The position numbers were made by a program, and so were the translations under genes. Shown piece after piece: positions 22,296 through 33,382 of a DNA stretch of 64,000 bases. The stretch is from Glutinoglossum americanum. Lineage: Eukaryota; Ascomycota; Geoglossomycetes; Geoglossales; Geoglossaceae. The notes beneath the pieces were generated by a model. That model had not been told where the DNA came from. It searched no databases and saw only the letters and a list, made by a program, of their open reading frames with translations. The stretch lies in NCBI GenBank assembly GCA_020080175.1, contig JAGHQL010000134.1, positions 1 to 64,000 of the forward strand, given 5' to 3'. Each line of letters opens with the position of its first letter. Position 1 is the first letter of the stretch.

Positions 22296-24203
22296 ATGTT
22301 CTCGACTTTGAACTTGTTTTCAGGGATACCTTGTCCTGATGACCAGAGCTGCCTTTTACCGCACTGCTTGTTTTCGCATTCACCTTCAAAGCGATCTATT
22401 AGTTCAGATGAGGGCGAGGTGAGCGGTTCTGCAGAGCCGCGTAAGAGACGGAAGACTGCCGATGCTGATGAGAAACCTCTGGCCACTCTGGAACGGCGAG
22501 TGTCTCCGCCGCCACTACGCCCTCAGGTGCTTCCTAGTAAGGCAAATCTTAAGACCCGCCCCCCCGATATCAACGCCAAACCGAAGCCAGCTCCAGCGCC
22601 GGCACCAGCGCCGGCACCAGCGCCGAAGTCGGTCCAGGTAGCTCGAGCATTAAAGAAAGAGGCCCTAAATCCCCGGAAAATCCCTAAGCCCCCAACTCAG
22701 CATAATTCACGTTTGCTATATGTCAAAGCTCTGCACGATCAATTCCACCGTTTGAATGAGGATCACATCAAAAGCAAAACCGGGCCTCTGCACAGCGCAC
22801 AGGAACTCATCACCATGGCTCTTGACGAAGAAGAGAAGCTTGCTCGCGATAAGCCGCTTATCTATGCAAATGTCATTAAACACCGCATCGTGGCTTTGCG
22901 GAAAATGACTTTGGAAGTTTGGCTGGAGGAGCTCTCCGCGAAATCTGCCAGGGCAGAAAAGGAGGCATCAGAAGCTGTGAATGGGAAGGCGCCGAAACGA
23001 CCACCGCCTATTATTACCGGGCTGTTGCCAAATGAAGAGTATGCTTTGCTTTCCCGGATTACAACACCACTGGAGAGTCTACAGGATTACGGCTACGTCA
23101 CGTCACCCCCTACCGACAAGGATATTGAAGATGCCAAGCGCGGGGTAGAGGCGTCTGGGGGATGGGAACTGTGTGACCGATGCAAGACGCGATTTCAAGT
23201 GTTTCCAGGGCGGCGAGAGGAGGATGGAGCATTGACCTCTGGTGGTGTATGCACATACCATCACGGCAAGGCTTTACTTCCGCCGCGGAAACGGGACGAT
23301 GCCGTAAAAGGCCACGTCGAAAAGAGGTGGAGTTGCTGCGACGAGCCGATCGGATCGCTTGGATGCGTATCCGCCCAGTCTCACGTTTTCAAAGTCTCGG
23401 AAGCAAAACGCTTGGCGTCAGTGCTACAATTCGAGTGCACTCCTGCAAACCCGAGCGTCCCGGAAAATGCGGCTGTGTGTTTGGACTGCGAAATGTGCTA
23501 TACAGTTTATGGCCTTGAGTTAGTGCGCTTGACCGCCACTGCCTGGCCGGGCGGAGAGGAGGTCGTCGATGTTCTAGTTAGACCCTTAGGGCCAATTCTG
23601 GATTTGAACTCTCGATTTTCAGGCATCTGGCCAGAAGGCCTCGCTGCCGCTACATCTTGGGACCCATCCTCAGGACTACCTCTACCCGAAAAGCCAAAGA
23701 TTGACGCAGGCGCCCCTGGTAGCATACCCATCGTCCCCTCTCCGGCAGCAGCCCGCTCTCTCCTGTTTCGGTATCTGAGCCCCAAAACTCCGCTCATCGG
23801 CCATGCCCTCGAGAACGACCTTAATGCGAGCAGGATAATTCACCCGACAATCACCGACACCGCACTACTCTTTCCCCACCGGGCTGGGTTGCCCTACCGC
23901 AATAGTCTCAAGGGCCTCATGTTACGGTATCTGGAGCGTGATATCCAGATGGGCGATGGGGCGAAGGGTGGGCATGATTCCAAGGAGGATTCGAGGGCTG
24001 CGGGGGATTTGGTAAGATGGAAGGTAGGGCAGGAGTGGAAGAAAATGCAGGCCGAGGGGTGGCGCATCAAGGATGGTCTGTTTCACCCGCCGCAGTCTCA
24101 CCCGCCACAATCGCAGCAAACGATGGGGAACAAGAGGGCTCGAAATGGGGAATCGGAGGCTGAAGAGGGGCCAGCTAAGAAGGCCCGAAATACTTTACAT
24201 TAA
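22296..24203 (+). CDS. REX3: RNA exonuclease 3 (DEDDh family)
   Basis: Single exon of 635 residues. The ATG at 22296 (MFSTLNLFSGIPCPDD) is chosen over the non-ATG frame opening at 22284, because REX3 relatives start with this CX-rich zinc-binding motif (IPCPDDQSCLLPHCLFSH). The exonuclease domain near the C-terminus has CLDCEM (Asp397, Glu399), HALENDL (Asp508) and HDSKEDSRAA (His560, Asp565), so all DEDDh residues are present. A second Cys/His cluster (WELCDRCKTRF, TYHHGK, CCDEP) lies before it. REX3 trims the 3' ends of RNAs such as RNase MRP RNA. A Pro-Ala repeat (about 22585-22625) from a 12-nt minisatellite and Lys/Arg-rich tracts at both ends mark disordered, nuclear-type regions. It converges on the carrier gene with 148 bp between. 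Confidence 0.94.
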   Translation: MFSTLNLFSGIPCPDDQSCLLPHCLFSHSPSKRSISSDEGEVSGSAEPRKRRKTADADEKPLATLERRVSPPPLRPQVLPSKANLKTRPPDINAKPKPAPAPAPAPAPAPKSVQVARALKKEALNPRKIPKPPTQHNSRLLYVKALHDQFHRLNEDHIKSKTGPLHSAQELITMALDEEEKLARDKPLIYANVIKHRIVALRKMTLEVWLEELSAKSARAEKEASEAVNGKAPKRPPPIITGLLPNEEYALLSRITTPLESLQDYGYVTSPPTDKDIEDAKRGVEASGGWELCDRCKTRFQVFPGRREEDGALTSGGVCTYHHGKALLPPRKRDDAVKGHVEKRWSCCDEPIGSLGCVSAQSHVFKVSEAKRLASVLQFECTPANPSVPENAAVCLDCEMCYTVYGLELVRLTATAWPGGEEVVDVLVRPLGPILDLNSRFSGIWPEGLAAATSWDPSSGLPLPEKPKIDAGAPGSIPIVPSPAAARSLLFRYLSPKTPLIGHALENDLNASRIIHPTITDTALLFPHRAGLPYRNSLKGLMLRYLERDIQMGDGAKGGHDSKEDSRAAGDLVRWKVGQEWKKMQAEGWRIKDGLFHPPQSHPPQSQQTMGNKRARNGESEAEEGPAKKARNTLH

Positions 24204-24351
24204 AAGCTGAGACGCTTGCATGGAGTCGGGATTTTGGGGCGGAAGGCCCGAGGCATCGGGGAAAAAAATATGAAATGTTATTTAGCCTATCATGGACCAG
24301 TCATTTGGGAACAGATGAAACAAGTAGTTTTACAGAAGGATGAAGATAAGG

Positions 24352-25693
24352 TCAAGGAAGCGTCCTCATGGCGCCTTCAAATGCTACCAAAGCCACCGCA
24401 TTCGCCGGAAATGCCCGCAAGAAACATGGTAAAAAACCCCTAACCCCCCCCCAAATAATTAGCTTAAATTTGCTCTAGTAAAACAATACCCTACCGGAGC
24501 CGTCCAAATAAAATAGAGACTAACCTCCAATACCCCCTTACCCCATTCTCCCTCCACACGGCCCTCGCCGCATCCCCCCACCCTGCAAACCGCCTATCCC
24601 TTCCCAGAGAATCCGTCATAATCCGCTGCTTGACAACATCAGACGGATAAGACGTGATCCAGAAGACCTGCGCGGAGAGGCCGCCGGCCCAGAAGTTGAT
24701 AGCTGGTGTGGAGAGAGTAGTATGCTGCGTTAGGAGGCGGGTAAAAATGTCATAGGAGCCCCACCAGAAGAAGAAGAAAGAGCGGAAGAGAAGGGTTGCG
24801 GAGAGGCCCTGGTAGATTCCTGGGAGACCGTAGGAGCTGTACTGTGTAGGTTAGGCAATATGTAATTAGTAGAGGGCCATCAGATCGGGGTGGGGGGAGT
24901 AGCGGCATACGATTTTCTGAGCGCAATTGATAGGACCAGAGTATAACCTCTTTGTCTTATCGACCGCGTATTGGACCTGCAGACGGGCTTTGATGTGTTC
25001 GACGGGGGCGGCGACGAAGCTTACGGTTGCGCCAGCCATGACGCCCGCTATGGCATGGCCGAGGGTGGGGAGTCTTTCGTAGGCTTTTTGGTCCTGCGGG
25101 GGGATTATCCGTTGGATTCCGAGGGGGGAGAGGGGGGGAGTTGTGGGGTTGAAGATGTTTTCGTTGAGGAGGCGGCGGTAGTATGTTAGGGAGCCGAGCA
25201 TGCTGGAGTGTTTGGTTTGTTAGCTTTTTTTTTTTTTTTTTTGTTTTTTGTTTCGAGGTGGGAGGGGGAGCACACATTGAGTCCATGAACATCCACCCGA
25301 CGAGCGGGGGGGTTGCGCCTTTGTAGAGGCCTTGGACGCCTTCTTTGCGGATTGTTTGGAGGAGGCAGTCAAGGGGGCCGCGGAATTGGGATGTTTGGGT
25401 TGTTTGGAGGCGGACTTTTACGGTGTCGAAGCTGGAGAGGGTGGGTTAGGGAGGTACTTCGCGATGAGTTGCAAATACGGTGGACGTACGGGTGGCCGAC
25501 TATGGATTGTGAGTAATTGCGCGTCTCATGAGATGTAGTTTCACTCACCGGTCAACTTGCCAATTCCTGAGAAGACGCCGGCTACAAATCCCTTGTAATT
25601 GGAAGGCGAGGCCTTCTGCTGTTCTTGCTGTACCATATTCGCGGTTCCATGACCGTCGGTGGCCGAGGCGGCGCGTCGCAGCGTCGCGGACAT
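24352..25693 (-). CDS. Mitochondrial carrier (SLC25) family protein, YMC1-like
   Basis: Six minus-strand exons, 25549-25693, 25490-25499, 25276-25431, 24911-25202, 24841-24... reading 24525-24841, and 24352-24439, give 335 residues. The three signature repeats are PFDTVKVRLQ (from residue 52), PVEHIKARLQ and PSDVVKQRI, each ending a first helix of a pair; six membrane helices fit. LVGWMFMDSIMLGSLTYYRR and GYWRGFLPCFLRAFPANAVA are family stretches. The second exon is just 10 nt (it encodes VGHP with its flanks). Carriers move metabolites across the inner mitochondrial membrane; the substrate is not evident, though the second motif resembles yeast Ymc1/Ymc2. It is divergent from the GT8 gene with a 219-bp shared upstream region. 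Confidence 0.93.
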
Positions 25694-25912
25694 TAGCCGT
25701 TGCGAGAGTTGGTGGACATGAGTCCTTTGGTTTATCGTAGATGGAGCGCTCCAAGGTGTAGCAGGTTATATGTCTTAAAACTAAAATAGTTCCGTATCGG
25801 TTACATAGGCTTCACAGTGTATGCATGTCGCTACTGCTGACGTGGGGGGTAAACTTTTCCTATTTCCTCTTGTTGCGCCCTCCACTCACTTTACGAGTGG
25901 AAGTTTTCTAAA

Positions 25913-26979
25913 ATGGGAGAAGCCGAGAGCAATAACCCGACCCTGGAGCGAGTCGTCGATTCTCCAAGAGGTAGACTTATCCTTCAAAGCTCTGGAGAAT
26001 CTATCTCAAAACTGACTTCTCCCCAGTCTGGACGACCCTGATAACCAACACAAAGTATATATCCGGCCTTCTAACCCTCGATCATTCCCTCAAATGCCAC
26101 GGCTCCAAGTATCCTCTGGTTGCCCTGTACACGGATTCGCTTGAACCTGAAGGTCATGCTGCTCTTGATGCCCGTGGAGTACCAAAGAAACGCGTCAATT
26201 ATTTGCTGCCCTCGGTACATAAGGATTTTAGCAATGATGTGCGCTTCTACGATTGCTGGAGCAAGCTCACGCCGTTTTCACTGGTTGAATATGAGCGTGT
26301 CGTGCAGTTAGACAGCGATATGCTGGTGTTGAGGAATATGGACGAACTGATGGAGATAGAACTTGACCATCCGTCTCTAGAGGGGAAGGGAGAGAGAGTG
26401 TTTGCGGCGAGCCACGCATGTGTTTGCAATCCTTTAAAACGGCCCCACTATCCGGAGGATTGGTGTGTTTCGATGTGGCCGCGTTTCCATTACCCCAGTA
26501 TTGCTTACTGATCCTACAGGATTCCGGCAAACTGTGCCTTCACCTCGCAGCATGCTACGCCGCAGATCGCTCAAACCCAAGGCGCACCTCCTTCCACTGG
26601 GTTAGGGATAGTCAATGGTGGTCTTCAAGTCGTCAACCCCTCAATAGCTGTTTACGATCTTATCCTCGCGCAGCTCTCCAACCCCTCCAGCGTTGGAGAC
26701 TATGAGTTCGCTGACCAGTCTCTACTATCCGACCTTTTCAAGAACCGCTGGGTCGCTCTCCCATATACCTACAACGCACTGAAAACCCTACGATGGCCTG
26801 GCGTACACTCGGATATCTGGGTTGATAACAACGTCAAGAATATCCATTATATCCTGAGTCCCAAGCCGTGGGACGAGAGAGAAGAGGGACAAGAGGAGAC
26901 ACATGACTGGTGGTGGGAAGCTAATGATCTTAGATTGGCAGAAGAGAAGGCAAAGGGGGTGGCGGCCGATGGCTTCTAA
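25913..26979 (+). CDS. GT8 glycosyltransferase (glycogenin/galactinol synthase-like)
   Basis: Exons 25913-25970, 26027-26462 and 26520-26979 (introns 56 and 57 nt) give 317 residues. The start MGEAESNNPTLERVVDSPR joins VWTTLITNTKYISGLLTLDH, the usual opening of this GT8 group. The metal-binding DxD is LDSDML (Asp115, Asp117). Later motifs are NGGLQVVNPS, ADQSLLSDLFKNRW, YNALKTLR and HYILSPKPWDERE. The protein lacks a signal peptide, so it is probably cytosolic. It is of the fungal group often annotated as galactinol synthase-like; donor and acceptor are not known from sequence. It ends 1.2 kb before the GH72 gene. Confidence 0.92.
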
Positions 26980-28185
26980 TACCGGCCTCTCTGACTGCAA
27001 CGCGCATGATATGATGTTTCTCGGGTAGTGATGACTGATGTCTGAATGAATTTCTGGAGGCCAGATAAAGCACAATAGAGCATCGTCAAGTTAGCATCCA
27101 TGGTTCCGCTCTCGTAGCTGCTTTTGGAAAGGTACAGAGTACTTTAAACTTTTTTCGACACCTCGACCAAGAGTTCATGGTCATCGCTTTCTCCCAGTTG
27201 TCGCTTCTATCATGTGGCTTCGGCGAACTTTCTCCACTGTGGCTGCACGTTTCGAAGAACAGTATCCTGAGAGCTTTGCAGCAAATCAATGTGTGGGAGT
27301 ACATGTGCGTGCAGGGTACAAGCACAACATCTACAATTCTTCAGTAGCAACGCGTCGCTTGATCTACAACGTCCTATCGGTAAATGAACGCCAGTCTGAA
27401 TTGCAATGTGTTCAGCTAACAATAGCAGCAACAGATCGGTGATCGTCACAGCTACATGCTCTCCTGCACACAGGCCAATTAATGAAACGGCCCACCACCC
27501 ATACGGTCAGCAAGCCGACACCAAACCTGAGACAGGATGCAGAAATTGGCAGTCAGGAGAGGCAAATGGCCAATCAGGACCGGCCCCAAAAAAAAAAAGG
27601 CCAATTCATCAGGTCAGGAAAACTAGAGCCCTTGAGACATGGGACGGGTTCTTGAAACGTGCATTAATGTAGGATAGAAGGTTCCGTAGATCCGCTGTTT
27701 GAGTCCTATCTTGTGCACGGCGTGCATGAGGCCATTGAAACTATGTAACGAACGCGCATACACCGATTAGCCGAGATGACGGATTTGGCACATTCTTGGC
27801 AGATGGCATCCCCCCCGTCCCCTTTCTCAAAAGCTCAACAACCGTGTTTCTCTCCTCTCTTCTAGACACCGTACCAATTGTCCACCATTTTCTCTTACAA
27901 CCCTTTATAATTGTCTCCTCATTCTCCCCACGGCTCCGCGTTCACTCTTTTGCGCGGCTTCCTTCAAGGAAACAAATCGTTTCGTTTTCCAAGGAACTAT
28001 TTTTTTTTATCTTTAATCGTGTGGTCGGAAACATTCTTCTTACCCCCGTTTTTAACGTTGCGGATCAACCAATTCACGTCAACTCTTGGATAATTTCAAA
28101 GCGTACGTGTTAAGGAAAGGATCTTGGACTTTTACTTTTCGGGATTATTATTGTCGACAACTTCAAAATTGAATAGGAAGACAAG
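26980..28185. other. Intergenic region and GH72 leader
   Basis: No gene is supported. About 27780-28140 is CT-rich on the plus strand, like a long 5' leader for the wall enzyme. Small frames at 27086-27670 show no family resemblance. Confidence 0.45.
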
Positions 28186-29760
28186 ATGAAGGGTCTCGGT
28201 GCGATTATCTCCACCACGGTGGCACTTACCGCCGCCGGTGCGATGGGCGCTTCGATAGAGAGGAGGACACTGCCAGCTGTGTCAGCGAAGGGGAATGGTT
28301 AGTTGCTGCTCCGGTTATCTCCCCCTTGGATTTGTAGCTAACGAGCATGCTCCATTGCAGCTTTCTTTGCAGGTAACGATCGGGTGGGTTCCCGGCTGAA
28401 TTAATGGTTGGATGTTAAATGTTGCAATATGAGTGCTAATTATTGTAGTTCTACATTCGCGGTGTTGACTATCAACCCGGTAAGATATTGTCCCTCTAGT
28501 ATTTCAAGAATCGAGACTGATGAGTAATTGCGCTTTCAGGTGGATCCTCCCTGGTGGCAGACCCTATTGCCGACGAAAGCCAATGCAAGCGTGACATTGC
28601 TGAGTTCAAGAAACTCGGGATCAACACCGTCCGTGTCTACACGGTCGACAACACAGCTAGCCATGATGCTTGCATGTCAGCATTGGATGCAGCAGGCATC
28701 TACCTCGTCCTCGACGTGAACACACCAAAATACTCGCTCAATCGAGCTCAGCCTGATATGTCCTACAATGACGTTTATCTCCAAAATGTGTTTGCCACTA
28801 TCGACGCATTTCAAAAATACTCGAATGTTCTCGCGTTTTTCTCTGGAAACGAAGTAATCAATGACGATGCGAGCACGTCGTGTGCCCCTTACGTTAAAGC
28901 TGTCACAAGAGATATGAGGCAATATATCAAGGCCCGTGGATACCGACAGATCCCTGTAGGGTACTCTGCTGCAGATGTCTCGTCAAATCGCAAGCAGATG
29001 GCGGACTACATGAACTGTGGATCTGATGACGTGAGGAGTGACTTCTTTGCCTTCAACGACTACTCTTGGTGTGATCCTTCTTCTTTCAAGACGTCTGGAT
29101 GGGACCAGAAGGTCAAGAACTTCTCCGATTACAGCATTCCCCTCTTGTAAGCGTTGTTCCCGAATACCGCTTAAGTCCACCTACTAACAAAATGCGCGGG
29201 GAAATAGCCTCTCCGAATATGGTTGTAACACAAACACTCGCAAATTCGAGGAGGTAGCCTCTCTATATTCTACTGACATGACTCCTGTCTTCTCTGGTGG
29301 CCTCGTTTACGAATACTCCGAGGAGGGTTCTAAGTACGGTCTCGTCACCATCAATGGCGATAGCGTTACCGAGGGTGATGACTTTAACGCTCTCAAGGAT
29401 GCTTATGCCGCCACGTCTAATCCTAGCGGTGACGGCGGGTACAAGGCTAATGGTTCCCCCTCGAAATGCCCTTCCCAGTCTGCCGACTGGAACGTCACCA
29501 CCGACTCTCTTCCTAGCATTCCCTCACCAGCTCAGAAATTTATGACCTCTGGTGCTGGAACCGGCGCTGGCCTTTCGGGCCCGGGTTCTCAGACTGCCGG
29601 AACCCCGAGTGAAGGTTTCTCGGCTGGCGGAAGTTCGAGCTCGTCGGGGAAGCCGAAGTCTAGTGCTGCTGGCCCCAGGCATGATATAGCGTTCAACTCA
29701 GCGTGGTGCACGGTACTAGTACTGGCTTCTTCTTTCCTAAGTGCAGCGGCCTTCTTGTGA
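28186..29760 (+). CDS. GPI-anchored beta-1,3-glucanosyltransferase (GH72, Gel/Gas)
   Basis: Exons 28186-28297, 28361-28383 (23 nt), 28449-28479 (31 nt), 28540-29146 and 29208-29760 give 441 residues. A signal peptide (MKGLGAIISTTVALTAAGAM) is followed by FFAGNDRFYIRGVDYQPGG. The catalytic pair is Glu160 (FFSGNEVIN, acid/base) and Glu261 (LSEYGCN, nucleophile), nearly the same numbers as yeast Gas1. The C-terminus is Ser/Gly-rich and ends in a hydrophobic tail (VLVLASSFLSAAAFL) typical of a GPI signal. The Cys-rich CBM43 module is absent, so it belongs to the GH72-minus type. These enzymes cut and re-join beta-1,3-glucan chains in the cell wall. All junctions keep the frame. Confidence 0.96.
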
Positions 29761-31249
29761 TCGAGCACGTGCTCCTTTTTGTGGCAAGGGTTATTGAGCT
29801 TGTTCCACCGAAGGAATAGAGGGATTGCAAAGGGCGGTTCGTAGTTTTGTTCTCACTAAGGCGTATCCAACAAATTATTCATTCCCGCTGACAGTCTCGT
29901 AATTGTTCATACTCTCCTTTTTCATATCCGATTGGACTCTTCAACGGCTTACTCGAAAACACCTCCACAGCTAACGCGTGGTGGAAACTGAAACTTCATT
30001 ACGTTTTTGCCTTCTCTCGATTTTGTTTTTCAGTGTATTGTATCTACTCATCAACAGGGGAAACTAAAAGAAAGGAAAAAAGAGATCCTCGCATTGTCCT
30101 TTCTAATAAAAGATTCCACAAAGTGAACCCAGGCCCCGGGAACACCCACCGAAATTTCCTCTGCGGGGTAGGAGCTGTCGCGTGGCGGCTCAACCCTAGG
30201 ATTTTGCCTCGATCGGGTATGCATAACACAACAGCAATCCTAGAGCTAGATAGACCTGGGGATAGTTGGTTACTCGACCAGGTGGATAGGGGGGTCCCAA
30301 CTAGCAGCACAGCTTAAATCTGGGGTTTTTAGCGTGGGGCGGTAGTTGCCAGCCGGGTGGCTGCTCAGTTGGGAAGTGGGGAAGGGAGGGGGGAACGCTA
30401 TGTTGTGTTACCTTGACGTCGGACGGATAACCCACCATGAGGCTTCAAAACTTTTTTTTTTTTAAGGGGATAATGACTTCTTAGATCCAACGCGTCGCTA
30501 CACAGAATGTCTGCTGAAGTACCGATGCATACAAAATGTCACCGGCGTTGTGGGTTGAGGAGACCCCCTATGACTATAGGGAGCCCCTTGAGGGACCGCT
30601 GTAGTTGCGTTGGAGCGTATGTGTCCAGGATGGAACCGCCGCATCGCGGCGCATGTGCTCGGGAGGGGCAATAGAGCATCCTCTAGCCTTAGAGCTAAGA
30701 ATCCTGCCCTTGGGAAGGAGCCGTTCCAGATCCTGAGGTGGGGGCTGTTAGGCGTCGAAACTCTATCTAATGAGCTATCGTAACGTAGAGAGGGTGCGCA
30801 GCTAATGGATTGCTTGTAGAAGCACTCCCTATGTGACTAGCTAATCCAATTTAGGTTCGACTATAAACCTAACCAATCATGTCGAAAATGCAGAATAGGA
30901 GCCGATTGAACCGATTAAGGCCCTCAGACAGAAAGAAAGATACATAGAATAGGGTACTGTAGGCGGTTAGGAATAGAGGTTGGATATATTGGTATACGAA
31001 AAACCAAGGGACTAGAGAACAAAAAAGAGGAAATAGTTTGGGACAGCTATTCCCCAAACATCGAATAAAGCACAGATTGCAAGCCGCCCTCACCGGACCC
31101 GGAAGCATACACAACGCCATCGCCATCCTGAATATAAGAGCGAGAAAGAAAAACAAATAGGCCGTGAAAAAAAAACCTAGATCGCAAGGTAAAAATACAT
31201 GCGGATTAAAATCGTCGCTTTCCTACCCTATCCATTAGAACGAGAAAGA
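29761..31249. other. 1.5-kb intergenic region
   Basis: No coding gene is seen. A GC-rich stretch at about 30540-30660 has two short perfect hairpins (30566-30581 and 30637-30651). The rest is 3' flank of GH72 and MAF1, which converge here. Confidence 0.45.
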
Positions 31250-32332
31250 CTAAACCTCGATCGAATCAGCAATCTCGGCGCTGATACCCCTCATACACCT
31301 GTCACCGTCTGTGTCCTCCGCATCTTCTACGTCCTCCTCGTCCACAGCGCCCTCATCCTCTTCCACGATATTATAGTCCATCTCATCCCCGTCATCTAGT
31401 ACTTCCCCATCAACATCTACCTCATCGTCGCCGTAATGCTCAATGACATCATCGCCATCCTCGTCGTCCTCTCCCCAGCCACCGGTAACGCCTTCGGCGG
31501 CACGGTCACCGAGCCAGTAGGTAGCGCGTTTACTCGCTCCGGTACTTCGTCTCCTCTTGCCGCTAGATCCACGGGTGCTCGAGGCGCTGCGCATGGGACT
31601 GTGGCTGAGGATTGAGAGACCGCGAAGGTAGAGGTAGCAGACGCGCTTTCGGGCTTTGTTGAAAAAGAAGTAGTCAAAGCTCCAGATAGCGCCTTCTTCG
31701 CCGTCGTAGGGGTCTTCCTCCGGCGTATAACAGTAGATGCTGCATTCCTTAAGATCCATCTCCTTGTCTATCAATGCCCACATTCTTGGCCCCCAAACCT
31801 GGTTTCCAGCAGTCACGGAAGAGCCTACAGGGGCTGTAGAGGTGGACCAGGTATTTGGGACAGCCAAAGATGGGTTTGTTGGCCGAGGGCGAAGATTGTA
31901 GAGCGTAGTGTTCAGCGTGTTCATTACGCTCTTCAGTGAACGCTCACGTCGGAAATCAGTGGGCCGGAGAATATGCGAGAAGTCATAATCCGGATGACTA
32001 GCGTTCAGCGTTGCAATCAAGTACGCGAATGTCCTGCGGCTCGAGATTTGCGTCAGTGGACCAAAAGGTGATGAACGTGACAGGTTGAGTGATGACGCCG
32101 CGGAGGACGCCTGTGGAGGAGACAACGACGCGGAGAGCCTAAGGAGTGATTGGTACTGGCTCTCTAGAGACTTGTCGATACTTTTGTAGAGTTTCTTATC
32201 TGAGCCAGCTGCCTTTGTTGTATAGAGGTCGCAGCCGCCAATAACATGACAGTCGGGTGTGTCGAAGTTGAGGGCACTCGTGACGTCTTCAAAGTCGCGA
32301 AGAGAAAGGAACTGTAGCGGTAAGTATCGCAT
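31250..32332 (-). CDS. MAF1: MAF1, repressor of RNA polymerase III
   Basis: Single exon, 360 residues. The ATG at 32332 (MRYLPLQFLSLRD) is the first true ATG; the frame opens two codons earlier only with GTG. The three conserved MAF1 blocks are present: FDTPDCHVIGGCDLYTTKAA with GSDKKLYKSID, SRRTFAYLIATLNASHPDYD with DFSHILRPTDFRRE, and FFFNKARKRVCYLYLRGLS. SSPFGPL lies between the first two. The last ~80 residues are almost solid Asp/Glu. MAF1 is the nutrient- and stress-responsive repressor of Pol III, held in the cytoplasm by PKA/TOR phosphorylation. A linker with RRRSTG near residue 270 could be a PKA site or NLS (inference). Confidence 0.96.
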   Translation of the reverse strand: MRYLPLQFLSLRDFEDVTSALNFDTPDCHVIGGCDLYTTKAAGSDKKLYKSIDKSLESQYQSLLRLSASLSPPQASSAASSLNLSRSSPFGPLTQISSRRTFAYLIATLNASHPDYDFSHILRPTDFRRERSLKSVMNTLNTTLYNLRPRPTNPSLAVPNTWSTSTAPVGSSVTAGNQVWGPRMWALIDKEMDLKECSIYCYTPEEDPYDGEEGAIWSFDYFFFNKARKRVCYLYLRGLSILSHSPMRSASSTRGSSGKRRRSTGASKRATYWLGDRAAEGVTGGWGEDDEDGDDVIEHYGDDEVDVDGEVLDDGDEMDYNIVEEDEGAVDEEDVEDAEDTDGDRCMRGISAEIADSIEV

Positions 32333-33382
32333 GTACACCTACTTCAAAGCCCGTATGTTTGCAGGAGTTCCCCGGCGTCATGACGCTGAGGAGCCCTCCA
32401 GGAAAACATCCGGATTCAGGGGGGGTCAGTCTTACCTTCATAGTGATTAAAGATACTAGACGAACAAAGGCAACCCAGTAAAGTCACAAATATCCCGCTG
32501 AAATAACGAAATAATGAGATAGTGCTTGTTTGCGCCTCTGAAAAGACCAGTGCGAGACCTCACAAAGTGAATGCGACCGAGGAATGCTGTTAGGAGAATT
32601 CGAGGGAACCTCCTCAGACTCGATCCGGCAGGACTGGCTCTAGAGCTTCGCAGAATGCTCCACGCCGTCAGAGCGTTGTACGACGCGTCGGAACACGACG
32701 GCGTTTCTTTGTTGGAAAAAGGCTTGCGATTTGCGACAACTGCTGTGGCAAGCTGGCAGACTGAAGACACTCTAGGCTGGCTGCGGAGAATGAACTCTGT
32801 TTGCTCAAACTTGCTAGACGCGAAACGTCTAGCAGGAGATGGAGGTAATAAAATACATTTCGTCGAAAGAGTGACGGTCGATATCGGGGTATTGATGATG
32901 TGGAGTTGGAGCGTGATGGCGTCGTCAATTCTGATAGGGTTATCTGATGGCTCTTAGTCAGCAGCACGCTTTCAGAACAAATCACCAATCCGCATTGAGC
33001 AAGCAAGCACAAGCAAGGTCTCTTGGACAACAACGCTGCTCCAAAGACCGGAGAAGGTTTTTCTGCCTATGGTACTGAAGTAATCCCAAATGGGCTTTAC
33101 AGGTCAAACCCGTTGACCGCGATCATGACATGACCAACGTGACATCAAATGGTTGCTGGAATAAAACAGCGAATCACACAAACGCTAACAGTTCTCTTTC
33201 TTGGCCATTCACAGTACGCCCGTACTCTTCAGTTTGGCAATCACCTCGTCTTCAGCCTATTCGACCGCGCCCGGCGCACAGTCAGTACCTGATATTGTGG
33301 AAGTTGATAGAATGATATTAGTGAAAAGTCGTAGATAAGATTGGCTTCCGTTAGTATACAAAGAGAAAACTAGTATTCCCCT
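32333..33382. other. Intergenic region between MAF1 and AP-1 sigma
   Basis: It contains a 128-codon plus frame (32571-32957) and a 121-codon minus frame (32668-33033) overlapping each other. Neither resembles a known protein, so both are left out. MAF1 promoter sequence must lie at the left end. Confidence 0.4.

Noticed and set aside
30740-30800. tRNA-like A box on the minus strand (TAGCTCATTAGATAGAG)
   Set aside because: No B box at the right distance; not enough for a tRNA or SINE call.
32571-32957. 128-codon plus frame between MAF1 and AP-1 sigma
   Set aside because: Overlaps a similarly long minus frame; neither resembles a known protein.
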